Part shown: one piece after another, positions 32,446 through 41,700 of the stretch
How positions within the stretch are numbered: position 1 is the first letter of the stretch
Layout of the letters: each line of letters begins with the position of its first letter
Source of the DNA: Labilithrix sp.
GTDB lineage: Bacteria; Myxococcota_A; Polyangia; Polyangiales; Polyangiaceae
NCBI GenBank assembly: GCA_019637105.1
Contig: JAHBWF010000002.1
Location: 1 to 64,000, forward strand
Reading direction: 5' to 3'
Length of the DNA stretch: 64,000 bases
Made by a program: the position numbers and the translations under genes
Notes under the pieces: model-generated
The model's input: the letters and a program-made list of their open reading frames with translations, nothing else
The model's database searches: none
What the model was told of the DNA's origin: nothing

Positions 32446-34572
32446 TCAGCTCTCCGGCGACGTCTCCGGCGAGGCGGCGGGCGGACCCTCGGTCGCCTCC
32501 GCGTCGGGCTCCGAGCCGGTGACGAGCGCGCGCGCCGACGCGACGGCCTCGCGCGTCCCCGCGACCGCGAGGACGTCGCCGGCGCGCAGGCGCTCGTGCG
32601 CGGCGGGGACCAAGAGCGAAGCGTCGCCGCGCGTGATCGCGAGCACGGTCGCGCCGGTGATGCCGCGGAGGTTCAGCTCGGAGAGCGTGCGCTCGGCCGC
32701 CGGGCTGCCCTCCGTCACGCCGATGGCGATGGGCTCACCGAGCCCTCGCAGCGCCGTCGAGAGCCTGGCGGCGGCGCCGTGCTCCTCGGCGGAGTCGCGC
32801 CCCTGACGCGCCAGCAGCTCGACGATCACCTGCGCGCCGGCGCGGACGTGGCCCTCGAGGTTGCGGGCGCTCCGCCACGACGCGAGCGCGACGATGACGA
32901 GGATCCCGAAGAGCACCTCGGCGCCGTGGAAGCCGGGCAAGAACGGCTGCGTGATCGCGACGATCGGCGCTCCGACGAGCAAGATGATCGCGAGCTCCAG
33001 CGTCAGCACGAGCGCGCGTCGCGCGGCGGCGGCGAGGTCGAGCTGCGAGGCCTCCGAGGGCGGAGGGAGCGCGAGGTCGGCGAGCGTCTGCCCGAGCTTG
33101 CGCCCGACGCGCACGACGCCGATGCAGAACGGCGCGGCGAGGAGCGCGACGAGGCCGATCGCGATGGCGCCGGCGACGTCGGGCGACATCAGGTCGCGCG
33201 CGACGATGAACGCGCGGACGTTGCTCGAGCCGAGCGCCCCCGCGACGACGATCGTCGTGAGCAGGACCGCGTCGAGGACGAGCCGCTTGATGAGGCGTCG
33301 GAGCGCGACCGAGCTCTCCGGCACCTTGTCGGACGGGCCGGCGGAGCGGAGGCGCTCGAGCCAGCTCCCGTAGAGCGCGGCCAGCGTCTGGAGCGGGCCG
33401 GGAAGCTTCCGGTCCACCCACTTGGCCACGGGGACCGACGCCCGGATGAGCCACGGCGTCAGGAGCGTCGTGATCGCGGAGACGGCCACCGCGACCGGAT
33501 AGAGGAACTCTCCGGTCGCGCGCAGCGAGAGCCCGAGCGCGGCGATGATGAACGAGAACTCCCCGATCTGAGCGAGGCTCATGCCCGCCTGGATCGACGT
33601 CCGCGCCCCGTTCCCCGTGAGGAACGCGCCGAGCCCGACGCCGAGGATCTTCCCGAACACGACGATGGTCGTGAGGACGACGATCGGGAGCCAGTGCTCG
33701 GCCATCAGCGTCGGGTCCATCATCATGCCGACGGAGACGAAGAAGACGGCGCCGAACAGATCGCGCACCGGCCGGACGAGGTGCTCGACGGTGCTCTCCT
33801 CGCCCGACTCCGCGATGAGCGAGCCGGCGAGGAAGGCGCCGAGCGCGACGGAGTAGCCTAGCTCGCGCGCGAGCAGCGCGATCCCGAAGCACAGCGCGAC
33901 GCTCGTGACGAGCGTGACCTCGGGCCGCTTCATCGCGGTGATGAGCCGCGTCGCGCGCGGGATCACGAGGAGCCCGAGCACCAGGAGCCCCGCGAGGAAC
34001 GCGCCGAGGCGCGCGACGGTCCCCGCGAGGGACCCGGCGGAGACGCCCGCGCCGGTCGCCACGGTGGTGAGGGTGGCCATGAGCAGGATGGCGATGAGGT
34101 CCTCGACGATGAGCACGCCCACGACGAGCTCGCGCATCCGTCCTCGGATCCCTTGCTCGTCGAAGGCCTTGGCGATGATCGTCGTGCTCGAGATCGCGAG
34201 GATCGCCCCGGTGAAGAGGCCCTCGAGCGTGGTCCAGCCGAAGGCGCGCGCGACGGTGAAGCCGAGCCAGAAGAGGAGGCTGCACTGGATGATCGCCGTG
34301 ACGGCGACGCCGGGCCCGACGCGGATCAGCTTGCGCAGGCTGAACTCGAGCCCGAGCGAGAACATGAGGAGCACGACGCCGAGCTCGGACAGCGTGTGCA
34401 CGACCTCGGGATCGGCGACGAGCGGGACGCCGACGTTCGGGCCGACGACGAGGCCCGCGAGGATGTACCCCAGCACGACGGGCTGGCGCAGGCGCTTCGA
34501 CAGGAGGGCCGCGGCGCCGGCGGCGCCGAGCACGATCGCGAGCGCTGTCAGGAGGTCGTGATCGCCGTGCAC
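32446..34572 (-). CDS. CPA2-family cation/proton antiporter with TrkA-C domain
   Basis: 708 aa. Twelve or so membrane helices (about 5-390) include LGYILAGLVVGPNVG and the ion-site region VGVLIVEDLIAILLM (Glu-Asp), characteristic of KefB-type CPA2 antiporters. The second membrane block (about 440-590, LVLDAVLLTTIVVAGAL, LVLTLELAIILLVGAPIVAI) is longer than usual. A C-terminal TrkA-C domain (about 610-690, IAIGVTEGSPAAERTLSELN...GDVLAVAGTREAV) may sense a ligand. No TrkA-N nucleotide domain is seen. GTG at 34572 was chosen because the protein then begins shortly before the first helix. It probably exports K+ or Na+ in exchange for protons. Confidence 0.88.
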   Translation of the reverse strand: MHGDHDLLTALAIVLGAAGAAALLSKRLRQPVVLGYILAGLVVGPNVGVPLVADPEVVHTLSELGVVLLMFSLGLEFSLRKLIRVGPGVAVTAIIQCSLLFWLGFTVARAFGWTTLEGLFTGAILAISSTTIIAKAFDEQGIRGRMRELVVGVLIVEDLIAILLMATLTTVATGAGVSAGSLAGTVARLGAFLAGLLVLGLLVIPRATRLITAMKRPEVTLVTSVALCFGIALLARELGYSVALGAFLAGSLIAESGEESTVEHLVRPVRDLFGAVFFVSVGMMMDPTLMAEHWLPIVVLTTIVVFGKILGVGLGAFLTGNGARTSIQAGMSLAQIGEFSFIIAALGLSLRATGEFLYPVAVAVSAITTLLTPWLIRASVPVAKWVDRKLPGPLQTLAALYGSWLERLRSAGPSDKVPESSVALRRLIKRLVLDAVLLTTIVVAGALGSSNVRAFIVARDLMSPDVAGAIAIGLVALLAAPFCIGVVRVGRKLGQTLADLALPPPSEASQLDLAAAARRALVLTLELAIILLVGAPIVAITQPFLPGFHGAEVLFGILVIVALASWRSARNLEGHVRAGAQVIVELLARQGRDSAEEHGAAARLSTALRGLGEPIAIGVTEGSPAAERTLSELNLRGITGATVLAITRGDASLLVPAAHERLRAGDVLAVAGTREAVASARALVTGSEPDAEATEGPPAASPETSPES

Positions 34573-34701
34573 ACTCCGGCTTAGCACGGGGATCCGAGGC
34601 TCGGGAGGGATCGGGGATCCCAATCCTTGGCGTCTTCGCGCGGGCGTTCGCCGTCGGTCGAAGACATCTGCCACAGCTTCGCGCGGGTGATGCAGGCAAG
34701 G

Positions 34702-35520
34702 TCACTTCGGCGCGCGTCCGAGCGCGAGGAGGAGCGCCTTGCGCGCCCCGTCGTGGGGTCCGCGGTCGCCGGCGCGGAACTCCCTCGTCGCCGGGACGTC
34801 GTCGCCGAAGCGCCGGACGACCACGAGGCGATGGCCCGGGACGTGCTCGTTCTTGCGGCTCGACCAGAAGTGCGCGCGCCCCAGCTCGACCGTGACGTCG
34901 TCGATCTCGGCGAACGGGATCTCGCGCTTCCCGATCCCGACGACCTCGCGCTCGTGATCGACGACGAGGCGGATCGGCCGTCGTTGCGCGAGCTGCTCGC
35001 GGAGCATCGCGCCGCCCAGCGCGCAGAGGAAGAGGCTGCCGAGCGAGAGCACGACGTTGCTGAAGGGGCCGGTCGACAGCCACTCGTCGATCGCCGAGAC
35101 CCGCTGCTGTTGGAACGCGGTGAAGCGCGCGGCGACGTCGTGCGCGCGATCCGGGCGGACGCTCCCCCACATCCCGCTCTCGAGATCGATGACGCCGTAG
35201 CCGCGGGTGGTGACGAGTCGAACCTCGGCGAACTTGGCGCCCTTCGACGAGGTGCGAATCCGGACGTCGAACGACGCGATCTCGTTGGGGGACAGCTCCA
35301 CGTCGATCGAGCCGACGAGCGCGTAGCGGCGCACGTGGCACAAGCCGGCCTCGTCGCCGCTGCGCGCGCATCGGATGCGGGTCGCGTGCGTCCCTCCGAG
35401 CACGACGAGCCCGAACGTGATCAGGGCGGCGCCGACGAGCACGAACCACGGACGGAACCAGCGCGTCCGATACTGGAGCACGGTGGGGGGCTTCGGGAGG
35501 CGATCGTTGCGGCGGTACAT
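34702..35520 (-). CDS. Two-helix membrane protein of unknown function
   Basis: 272 aa. Helices at about 22-43 (WFVLVGAALITFGLVVLGG) and 155-178 (NVVLSLGSLFLCALGGAML) enclose a 110-residue domain with two Cys, presumably periplasmic. The C-terminal cytoplasmic part has short strands (RPIRLVVDHEREVVGIG, REIPFAEIDDVTVELG) resembling a PH-like or bacterial photosynthesis-type membrane-associated fold. It follows the next gene upstream by 5 bp and is likely its operon partner. No family is recognised. Confidence 0.72.
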   Translation of the reverse strand: MYRRNDRLPKPPTVLQYRTRWFRPWFVLVGAALITFGLVVLGGTHATRIRCARSGDEAGLCHVRRYALVGSIDVELSPNEIASFDVRIRTSSKGAKFAEVRLVTTRGYGVIDLESGMWGSVRPDRAHDVAARFTAFQQQRVSAIDEWLSTGPFSNVVLSLGSLFLCALGGAMLREQLAQRRPIRLVVDHEREVVGIGKREIPFAEIDDVTVELGRAHFWSSRKNEHVPGHRLVVVRRFGDDVPATREFRAGDRGPHDGARKALLLALGRAPK

Positions 35521-35525
35521 CCCGG

Positions 35526-36404
35526 CTACTTCACCGCGAAGTGGACGTCGTCCACGCGCCAGCCGGCGGCGGTGCCGGCCCTGGCGTGGTCGTTCGCCGC
35601 CGTGCTCACGCCCGCCGCCTGAGAGAAGCGAACGCGGACGTTCGCCGTGAGCGATCCGGCCGGCATCGCGATCTCGACGGTGCTCGCGGTCTGTTGCGCG
35701 CCGGTGAAGCCGCTCTTGCCGTCGACGTGGAAGCCGTTCGGGATGACGCAGTTGTAGGAGCCGCGGGTGCCGAGGATCTTCACCGTGCCCGGGTACGTCC
35801 CGTTCGGCACCTGCCACGTCGCGCCGTCGTCCTTCGAGATCTCCACGATCCCGCCGTCGAACCACGTCTGCCCGCTGAAGCTGCCCGACCAGAACGCGTA
35901 GGCGTGCGTGAAGACGAGGACGACCTCCTCGTCCGCGCAGGCGGCGAGATCGATCCGCGGCGAGATCAGCTCCCCGCGGTGGCACTGCGCGTAGTTCTGG
36001 TTGCGCTCCGCGCCGAAGCACTGGCCGTCGGGGCAGGGGATCGTCGACGCGGTCCCGCGCGTCCACGGATCGAACGGCCAGCTCGCGTGAGCCTCCGCGC
36101 CGTCCGAGACCGCGTGGACCCAGCCCTGGTCGCCGCCCTCGAAGTCGAACGTCGCGGCGGCGAGGGCGGCCGCGCACGCCGGGCTCACCGCGCCGCCCGC
36201 GTCCGCGTCTCCGGCGTCGTCCTCGGGCTCCGCCCCCGAGTCCTCGCTCGGCGTGGGCGTCGTCGCCTCGAGGACGCCCGCGTCCGTCTCGCCGCCCGCC
36301 CCGCCCGGATCCGCGCTCGACCCCTCGGCGCACGCGACGACGAGCACGACGACCGCCGAGAGCGGGCCGATGACCGCGGACCAGCGAAACCGCATCGATC
36401 CCAT
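35526..36404 (-). CDS. Surface lipoprotein with jelly-roll-like domain
   Basis: 292 aa. Lipobox VVVLVVAC, then an acidic/Gly linker (about 28-75). The mature domain starts FDFEGGDQGWVH and has alternating strands with motifs found in MAM/jelly-roll domains of secreted peptidase-associated proteins (ISPRIDLAACADEEVVLVF, GGIVEISKDDGATWQ, GWRVDDVHFAV). Three Cys pairs could form disulfides. It is first of a two-gene operon, divergent from adenosine deaminase. A binding role on the cell surface is inferred. Confidence 0.75.
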   Translation of the reverse strand: MGSMRFRWSAVIGPLSAVVVLVVACAEGSSADPGGAGGETDAGVLEATTPTPSEDSGAEPEDDAGDADAGGAVSPACAAALAAATFDFEGGDQGWVHAVSDGAEAHASWPFDPWTRGTASTIPCPDGQCFGAERNQNYAQCHRGELISPRIDLAACADEEVVLVFTHAYAFWSGSFSGQTWFDGGIVEISKDDGATWQVPNGTYPGTVKILGTRGSYNCVIPNGFHVDGKSGFTGAQQTASTVEIAMPAGSLTANVRVRFSQAAGVSTAANDHARAGTAAGWRVDDVHFAVK

Positions 36405-36475
36405 GATGACACGGATCCGGCCGCCGACACGCGGACGCGTGTTCGCGGAGAGCGCGGACCGTGATAGGCTCGGAC

Positions 36476-37603
36476 ATGGCGTCAACGCTCCCTCTCGAGG
36501 TCATCGAGAAGCTCCCGAAGACGGATCTCCACGTCCACCTGGACGGCTCGCTCCGCGTCGCGACCATCCTGGATCTGGCGGAGAACGGCCGCATCGAGCT
36601 GCCCGCGCGCGACGAGGACGGCCTCCGCAAGGCCATGAACCTCGGGATGAACTGCGGCTCGCTGGTCGAGTACCTGAAGGCGTTCGACGTGACGCTGCGC
36701 GTCCTCCAGACCGCCGAGTCGCTCACGCGCGCCGCCTACGAGCTGGCCGAGGACGCCGCGCGCGAGAACGTCCGCTACATGGAGGTCCGCTACTCGCCGA
36801 TGCTCCACACCCGGCGCGGCCTGAAGCTCACCACCGTCGTCGAGGCCGTGCTCGAGGGGCTCCGCGCGGCGCAGGACGAGTTCGGCATCGAGTCGAACGT
36901 CATCATCTGCGGGATCCGCAACGTCTCCGCCGAGAGCTCGCTCGAGATGGCGGAGCTCGCGGTCGCGTACAAGAACCGCGGCGTCGTCGGCTACGACCTC
37001 GCGGGCGCCGAGTACGACCACCCCGCGAAGCACCACCGCGCGGCGTTCCAGCTCGTCCGCGACAACAACGTCAACGTCACCATCCACGCGGGCGAGGCCT
37101 ACGGGCCCGAGTCGATTCACCAGGCGATCCACGTCTGCGGCGCGCACCGGATCGGTCACGGGTGCCGCCTGCGCGAGGACGGCGACCTGCTCCACTACGT
37201 CAACGATCACCGCATCAGCCTCGAGTGCTGCCCGTCGTCGAACGTGCAGACCGGCGCGATCCGCGATCTGTCGAGCCACCCGATCAAGCTCTACAAGCAC
37301 CTCGGGCTCCGCGTGACCGTCAACACCGACAACCGCCTCGTGACCGACACCACCGCCTCGAAGGAGCTGTGGCTCTGCCACAAGGTCCTCGGCTTCTCGA
37401 TGGCGGACCTCAAGCAGGTCATCCTCTCCGGCTTCAAGAGCGCGTTCCTCCCGTTCCACGTCAAGCAGCAGTACCTGCGTCACGTGAGCGAGGAGCTCGA
37501 GGCGTTCCCCGACGACCTCGCGGTCGCGGAGGAGAGCGCGCCGTCGGTGGGGGCGCCCGCGGTGCAGCTCAGCGCGAAGAGCGCGGCGCCGGGCCAGGCG
37601 TGA
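36476..37603 (+). CDS. add: Adenosine deaminase
   Basis: 375 aa, standard length. All catalytic motifs are present: KTDLHVHLDGSL (zinc His pair), TIHAGEAYGP (catalytic Glu), HRIGHGCRL, CCPSSNVQTG and VNTDNRL (zinc Asp). The residue after that Asp is Asn instead of the Asp of the E. coli enzyme; this NTDN form is known from bacterial adenosine deaminases of the actinobacterial type. It converts adenosine to inosine in purine salvage. It is single-gene; the ATG at 36476 is preferred over a GTG at 36461. The C-terminal 25 residues are Ala/Ser-rich and likely disordered. Confidence 0.92.
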   Translation: MASTLPLEVIEKLPKTDLHVHLDGSLRVATILDLAENGRIELPARDEDGLRKAMNLGMNCGSLVEYLKAFDVTLRVLQTAESLTRAAYELAEDAARENVRYMEVRYSPMLHTRRGLKLTTVVEAVLEGLRAAQDEFGIESNVIICGIRNVSAESSLEMAELAVAYKNRGVVGYDLAGAEYDHPAKHHRAAFQLVRDNNVNVTIHAGEAYGPESIHQAIHVCGAHRIGHGCRLREDGDLLHYVNDHRISLECCPSSNVQTGAIRDLSSHPIKLYKHLGLRVTVNTDNRLVTDTTASKELWLCHKVLGFSMADLKQVILSGFKSAFLPFHVKQQYLRHVSEELEAFPDDLAVAEESAPSVGAPAVQLSAKSAAPGQA

Positions 37604-37654
37604 CGCGCCGCGTGGCGTGATCCTCGGCGATCGGCCGCGGAGGCTCCGCCGCCG

Positions 37655-38617
37655 TCAGCTGCGGACCTCGGGCCAGCGGAACGCGCTCAGCACGGCGGCG
37701 GCGATCGTCACGACGTCCCTGGCCTCCGGATCGGCGATCGCCGCGCGGTCGATCCACGCCTTCGGCGTCGCGCCGTAGGAGCGGAGCTCGATCGACGCGA
37801 TCGGCGCCCGCCACGTCGCGAGGTCGAGGAACGCGGCGTGGAGCGTCTGCGAGCCCTCTTGTCCGTTCGGCAGGCGCATCGGCTCGCTCGAGTCGGAGGA
37901 CTGGACGCGGAAGATCGGCCGCGAGTCGTCGCGGCCCTGCGCGGTGCGCGCCTCCACGAAGCCCTTGATCTGCAAGCGGTCGAACGCGCCCCCGGGCGTC
38001 TTGACGCTGAGCGCCCAGTGACGCTCGGGGCGCTCGGTCACGCGGACGATCGCGCACGACAGCGACGGGCGCCCCTCGGGCAAGAGCATCGTCCGCTTGT
38101 CCGTCGACGCGCACGTCACGCGGTAGAGACGGTCCTCGGTCACCGCGCGGAACGTGACCTCGGACTTCTCGTCGCTCGACGCGGAGAGCGCGCCGAGGAC
38201 GGAGACCAGGGCCGCGACCTTCGCGGTGGTGGCCGCCACGTCGGCGACGCCGTCGGCCTTCTTGGCCACGTCCCCCGCGGCGGCCGCGACCTCCTCGCTC
38301 TCGGCTCCGCGCGCCGCGGCGCTCGCGCTCTTCGCGGCGACCTTCGCCGTCCGCGCCGCGAGGGCGCTGGCGAGCGCGACGTCGTCGAGCGCGCCGCGGA
38401 GCGACGCGGACACGAGCTCGTCGTCCTTCCGCTCTCCGGCGACCTCGAGGACCTCGAGCTCGACCGGCTGGATGGTCACCTTCGCGCCCGGCGCGAGGTC
38501 GCCGGCGACGAGGACGGGCGTGACGGGGACCCGCTCCTTGAAGGGCGTCTCGGGCGGCGTGTAGTGGCACGCGATGAGCGCCGCGCCGAGGAGCGGCGAG
38601 ACGTGCGAACGGAGCAT
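37655..38617 (-). CDS. Lipoprotein of unknown function
   Basis: 320 aa. Signal with lipobox GAALIAC followed by HYTPPE. A central Ala/Lys/Glu helix (about 80-135, VALASALAARTAKVAAKSAS) looks like a coiled coil. The C-terminal half has beta-type segments (EVTFRAVTEDRLYRVTCAS, HWALSVKTPG, GRDDSRPIFRV) and two Cys. Convergent with adenosine deaminase and divergent from the giant kinase gene. No family is recognised. Confidence 0.7.
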   Translation of the reverse strand: MLRSHVSPLLGAALIACHYTPPETPFKERVPVTPVLVAGDLAPGAKVTIQPVELEVLEVAGERKDDELVSASLRGALDDVALASALAARTAKVAAKSASAAARGAESEEVAAAAGDVAKKADGVADVAATTAKVAALVSVLGALSASSDEKSEVTFRAVTEDRLYRVTCASTDKRTMLLPEGRPSLSCAIVRVTERPERHWALSVKTPGGAFDRLQIKGFVEARTAQGRDDSRPIFRVQSSDSSEPMRLPNGQEGSQTLHAAFLDLATWRAPIASIELRSYGATPKAWIDRAAIADPEARDVVTIAAAVLSAFRWPEVRS

Positions 38618-38773
38618 GGCGCCCCATTGTACCGAGCAAACGAGGCGGGGCCACTCGGGTTCGCGGCCCCCCGCCTGGCGGCCGGCGCCGACGGACACGT
38701 GCTATCCTTCGCTCGCGGGTCCCCGTCGCCGCGTCGCGGCGGATTCGACCGTGGCCCCACCGAGCGAGCAGCC

Positions 38774-41700
38774 GTGCCTCCTTCGATTCACCCGAGCCTC
38801 AGCGACGTCGCGCAGAGCCGCGTCGGCACTCGGATCAAGGGCAAGTGGCGCGTCGACAAGCTGCTCGGCGTCGGCGGGATGGGCGCGGTCTACGCCGCGA
38901 CGCACCGCAACGGCAGCCGCGTCGCGCTCAAGGTCCTGCACCCGCAGCTCTCGGTCCTCGGCGACATCCGCGCTCGCTTCGCGCGCGAGGGGTACGTCGC
39001 CAACGCGGTGAACCACCCCGGCGTCGTCCGCGTGCTCGACGACGACGAGACCGAGGACGGCGCCGCGTTCCTCGTGATGGAGCTGCTCGAGGGCGAGACG
39101 GCCGACGCGCGCCTGCGCCGGCTCGGCGGGCGCCTCCCGTTCGGCGACGTCGCGCTGCTCGCCGACGGCCTCCTCGACGTGCTCGGGGCGGCGCACGCCT
39201 CGGGGGTCGTCCACCGCGACGTCAAGCCCGAGAACGTGTTCCTCACGAAGGACGGGCTCGTGAAGGTCCTCGACTTCGGCATCGCGCGGCTCCGCGCGTC
39301 GAGCGGGATCGAGGACGTCCCGCCGGACGACGCGTCGATGCCTCACCTGCGGACGCGCACGGGCGTCACGATCGGCACCCCGGCGTTCATGCCGCCCGAG
39401 CAGGCCCTCGGGCGCACCGACGACGTCGACGCCTCGAGCGACATCTGGGCGGTCGGCGCGACGATGTTCATGCTCGTCTCGGGGCGGATCGTGCACGACG
39501 CGAAGACCCACATGGAGGTGGTGATCGCGGCCGCCACCGCGCAGGCGAAGTCGCTCGCGCAGCTCGCGCCGGACGCGCCGAAGTCGCTGGTCGACGTGGT
39601 CGACCGCGCGCTCTCCTTCAAGAAGGAGGACCGCTGGCCGAACGCGCGCGCGATGCAGAGCGCCCTCCGCGCCGCGTTCCCGGTGGTCCGCCCGTCGACG
39701 ACGACCGGCCCGGGGGAGCCGACGGCGTCGATCTCGAGCGCGCCGATGTCGCTCGCGATGGGCTCGCAGCCTCCCGGCTCGGGGGCCGGCAGCGGTCGCT
39801 GGGCCGAGGAGCGCAAGCTCGCCACCGTGCTCTTCGGCGACATCGTCGGCTTCGCCGCGCTGTCGAACGACCTCGAGCCCGACAGCGTCCACGAGCTCGC
39901 CAAGGCGTTCTTCGAGCCGCTCTCGCGCGAGATCGAGCGCGAAGGCGGCACCGTCCTCAAGTACATCGGCGACAAGGTCATGGCCGTGTTCGGCGTCCCC
40001 GTCGCGCACGAGGACGACGCGGCGCGCGCGGTCCGCGCGGCGATCGCGATGACCGGGCGCGTCCGCGAGGTCGCGAGGGCGCGCGGGCACCACGAGGTGG
40101 CGCTCCGCGTCGGCGTCAACACGGGGCTCGTCATGGTCGGCTCGGTCGGCGTCGGGACGCGGGCGGTCCCCGACATCATGGGCGCGACCGTCAACCTCGC
40201 GAGCCGCATCGAGGAGGCCGCCCAGCCCGGGGAGATCCTCGTCGGCGGGCCGACCGAGCGCCTCGTGCACGATCACTTCGAGCTCGTGAGCTCGCAGCCG
40301 ATCCAGCTGAAGAGCGGCGGCGACCCGCTCCCGGTCTTCCGCGTCGAGGGCGAGCGCGAGGACGAGCCCGCGAGCTCGGTGCGCCTCCGGAGCGCGTCGG
40401 GGACGCCGTTCTTCGCGCGGCAGGCGGAGCTCGAGCTCCTGCTCCGCCTCTACGAGGCCGCGACGTCGGCCGGCTCGCTCCGGGTCGCGGAGATCGTCGG
40501 CGAGATGGGCCTCGGCAAGGGCCACCTCCTGAAGCAGCTCCGCATCGCGGTCGGCGCGCGGGAGCCGGCGCCGCACGTCCTCCACGCGACGCGCATGCTG
40601 GGCGTGGCGCCGCTCGGGTTCGTCGGCAAGATGCTCCGCGCGCGGTTCAACGTCCGCGTCGACGAGTCGCCCGAGGCGGTCCGCGCGCGCGTCGTCGACG
40701 CCGTCGCGAAGGCCTGGGACGCGCCCGAGGTCGAGGACGGCCGCGACGCCGGACGCCTGCTCGCCGACCTCGTCGCGCCCACCCCGGTCGCGCCGCTGCT
40801 CGAGACCGAGCTCTCCACCGACGCCACGCGCACGGTCAGCGCCTTCTCCGACTGGGTGCGCAAGCTCGCCAAGAGCCGGACCGTCGTGATGCTCGTCGAG
40901 CAGGTGCAGTGGAGCGATCAGGGCTCGCTCGATCTCCTGCAGTACCTGATCCGCTCGCTCCGGCGCGAGCGCGTGCTGCTCGTCATCTCGGCGCGCCCCG
41001 AGTCCAGCGAGCACGTGCCGCAGTGGCTCACCGGCGCGGACGTCCGGAGCAAGATCGAGCTCCAGCCGTTCAGCGAAGAGGTGATGGAGCGGTTCCTCGA
41101 CGATCTGTTCCGTCAGGTGCCGAACTTCCCGCGCGACGTGAGGCGCGAGATCATCCGCCGCGCCGAGGGCAACCCCGAGCTCTGCAAGGAGCTCGTGCGC
41201 CTGCTCGTCGATCGGGGCGCGCTCTGGGTCGACGAGCACCACGTCCCGATCAAATGGGACAAGAGCCGCTCGGCGAAGCTCGATCTCCCCGACACGGTCC
41301 GCGGCGTCCTCCAGGCGCGGCTCGACGGCCTGCTCCCGGCGCACAAGGAGATCCTCAAGGTCGCGTCGGTCGTCGGCCGCGTCTTCTGGGTCGGCGTCCT
41401 CAAGGAGCTGCTCCCCGACGTGCCGAGCGACGACCTCATGACGAGCCTCGACGCGCTCCGCGCGCGCGAGCTCGTGAAGGCGCAGCCGACGTCGAGCGTG
41501 TCGGGCGAGCGCGAGCTGTCGTTCTCGACGCAGGCGCTGTGCGACGCCGCCTACGAGCTCGTCCCGCGCGCCCAGTCGGTGTTGCTGCACCGCAAGGTCG
41601 CCGACTGGCTCTCCGGGCGCGGCGAGCTCTGGGAGGGCGGCCAGGCGAACCTCGCGCAGCACCTCGAGGCCGCCGGCGAGCGGCCGCGCGCGCGCCGCCT

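Noticed and set aside
31477..33861. A very long Arg-rich open frame, and many like it opposite or out of frame with real genes
   Set aside because: In DNA of this GC content non-coding frames stay open by chance. These have no domains, extreme Arg/Pro/Ala composition and overlap well-supported genes.
37317..37335. NTDN in adenosine deaminase as a broken active site
   Set aside because: This variant is common in bacterial adenosine deaminases, so the enzyme is probably active.
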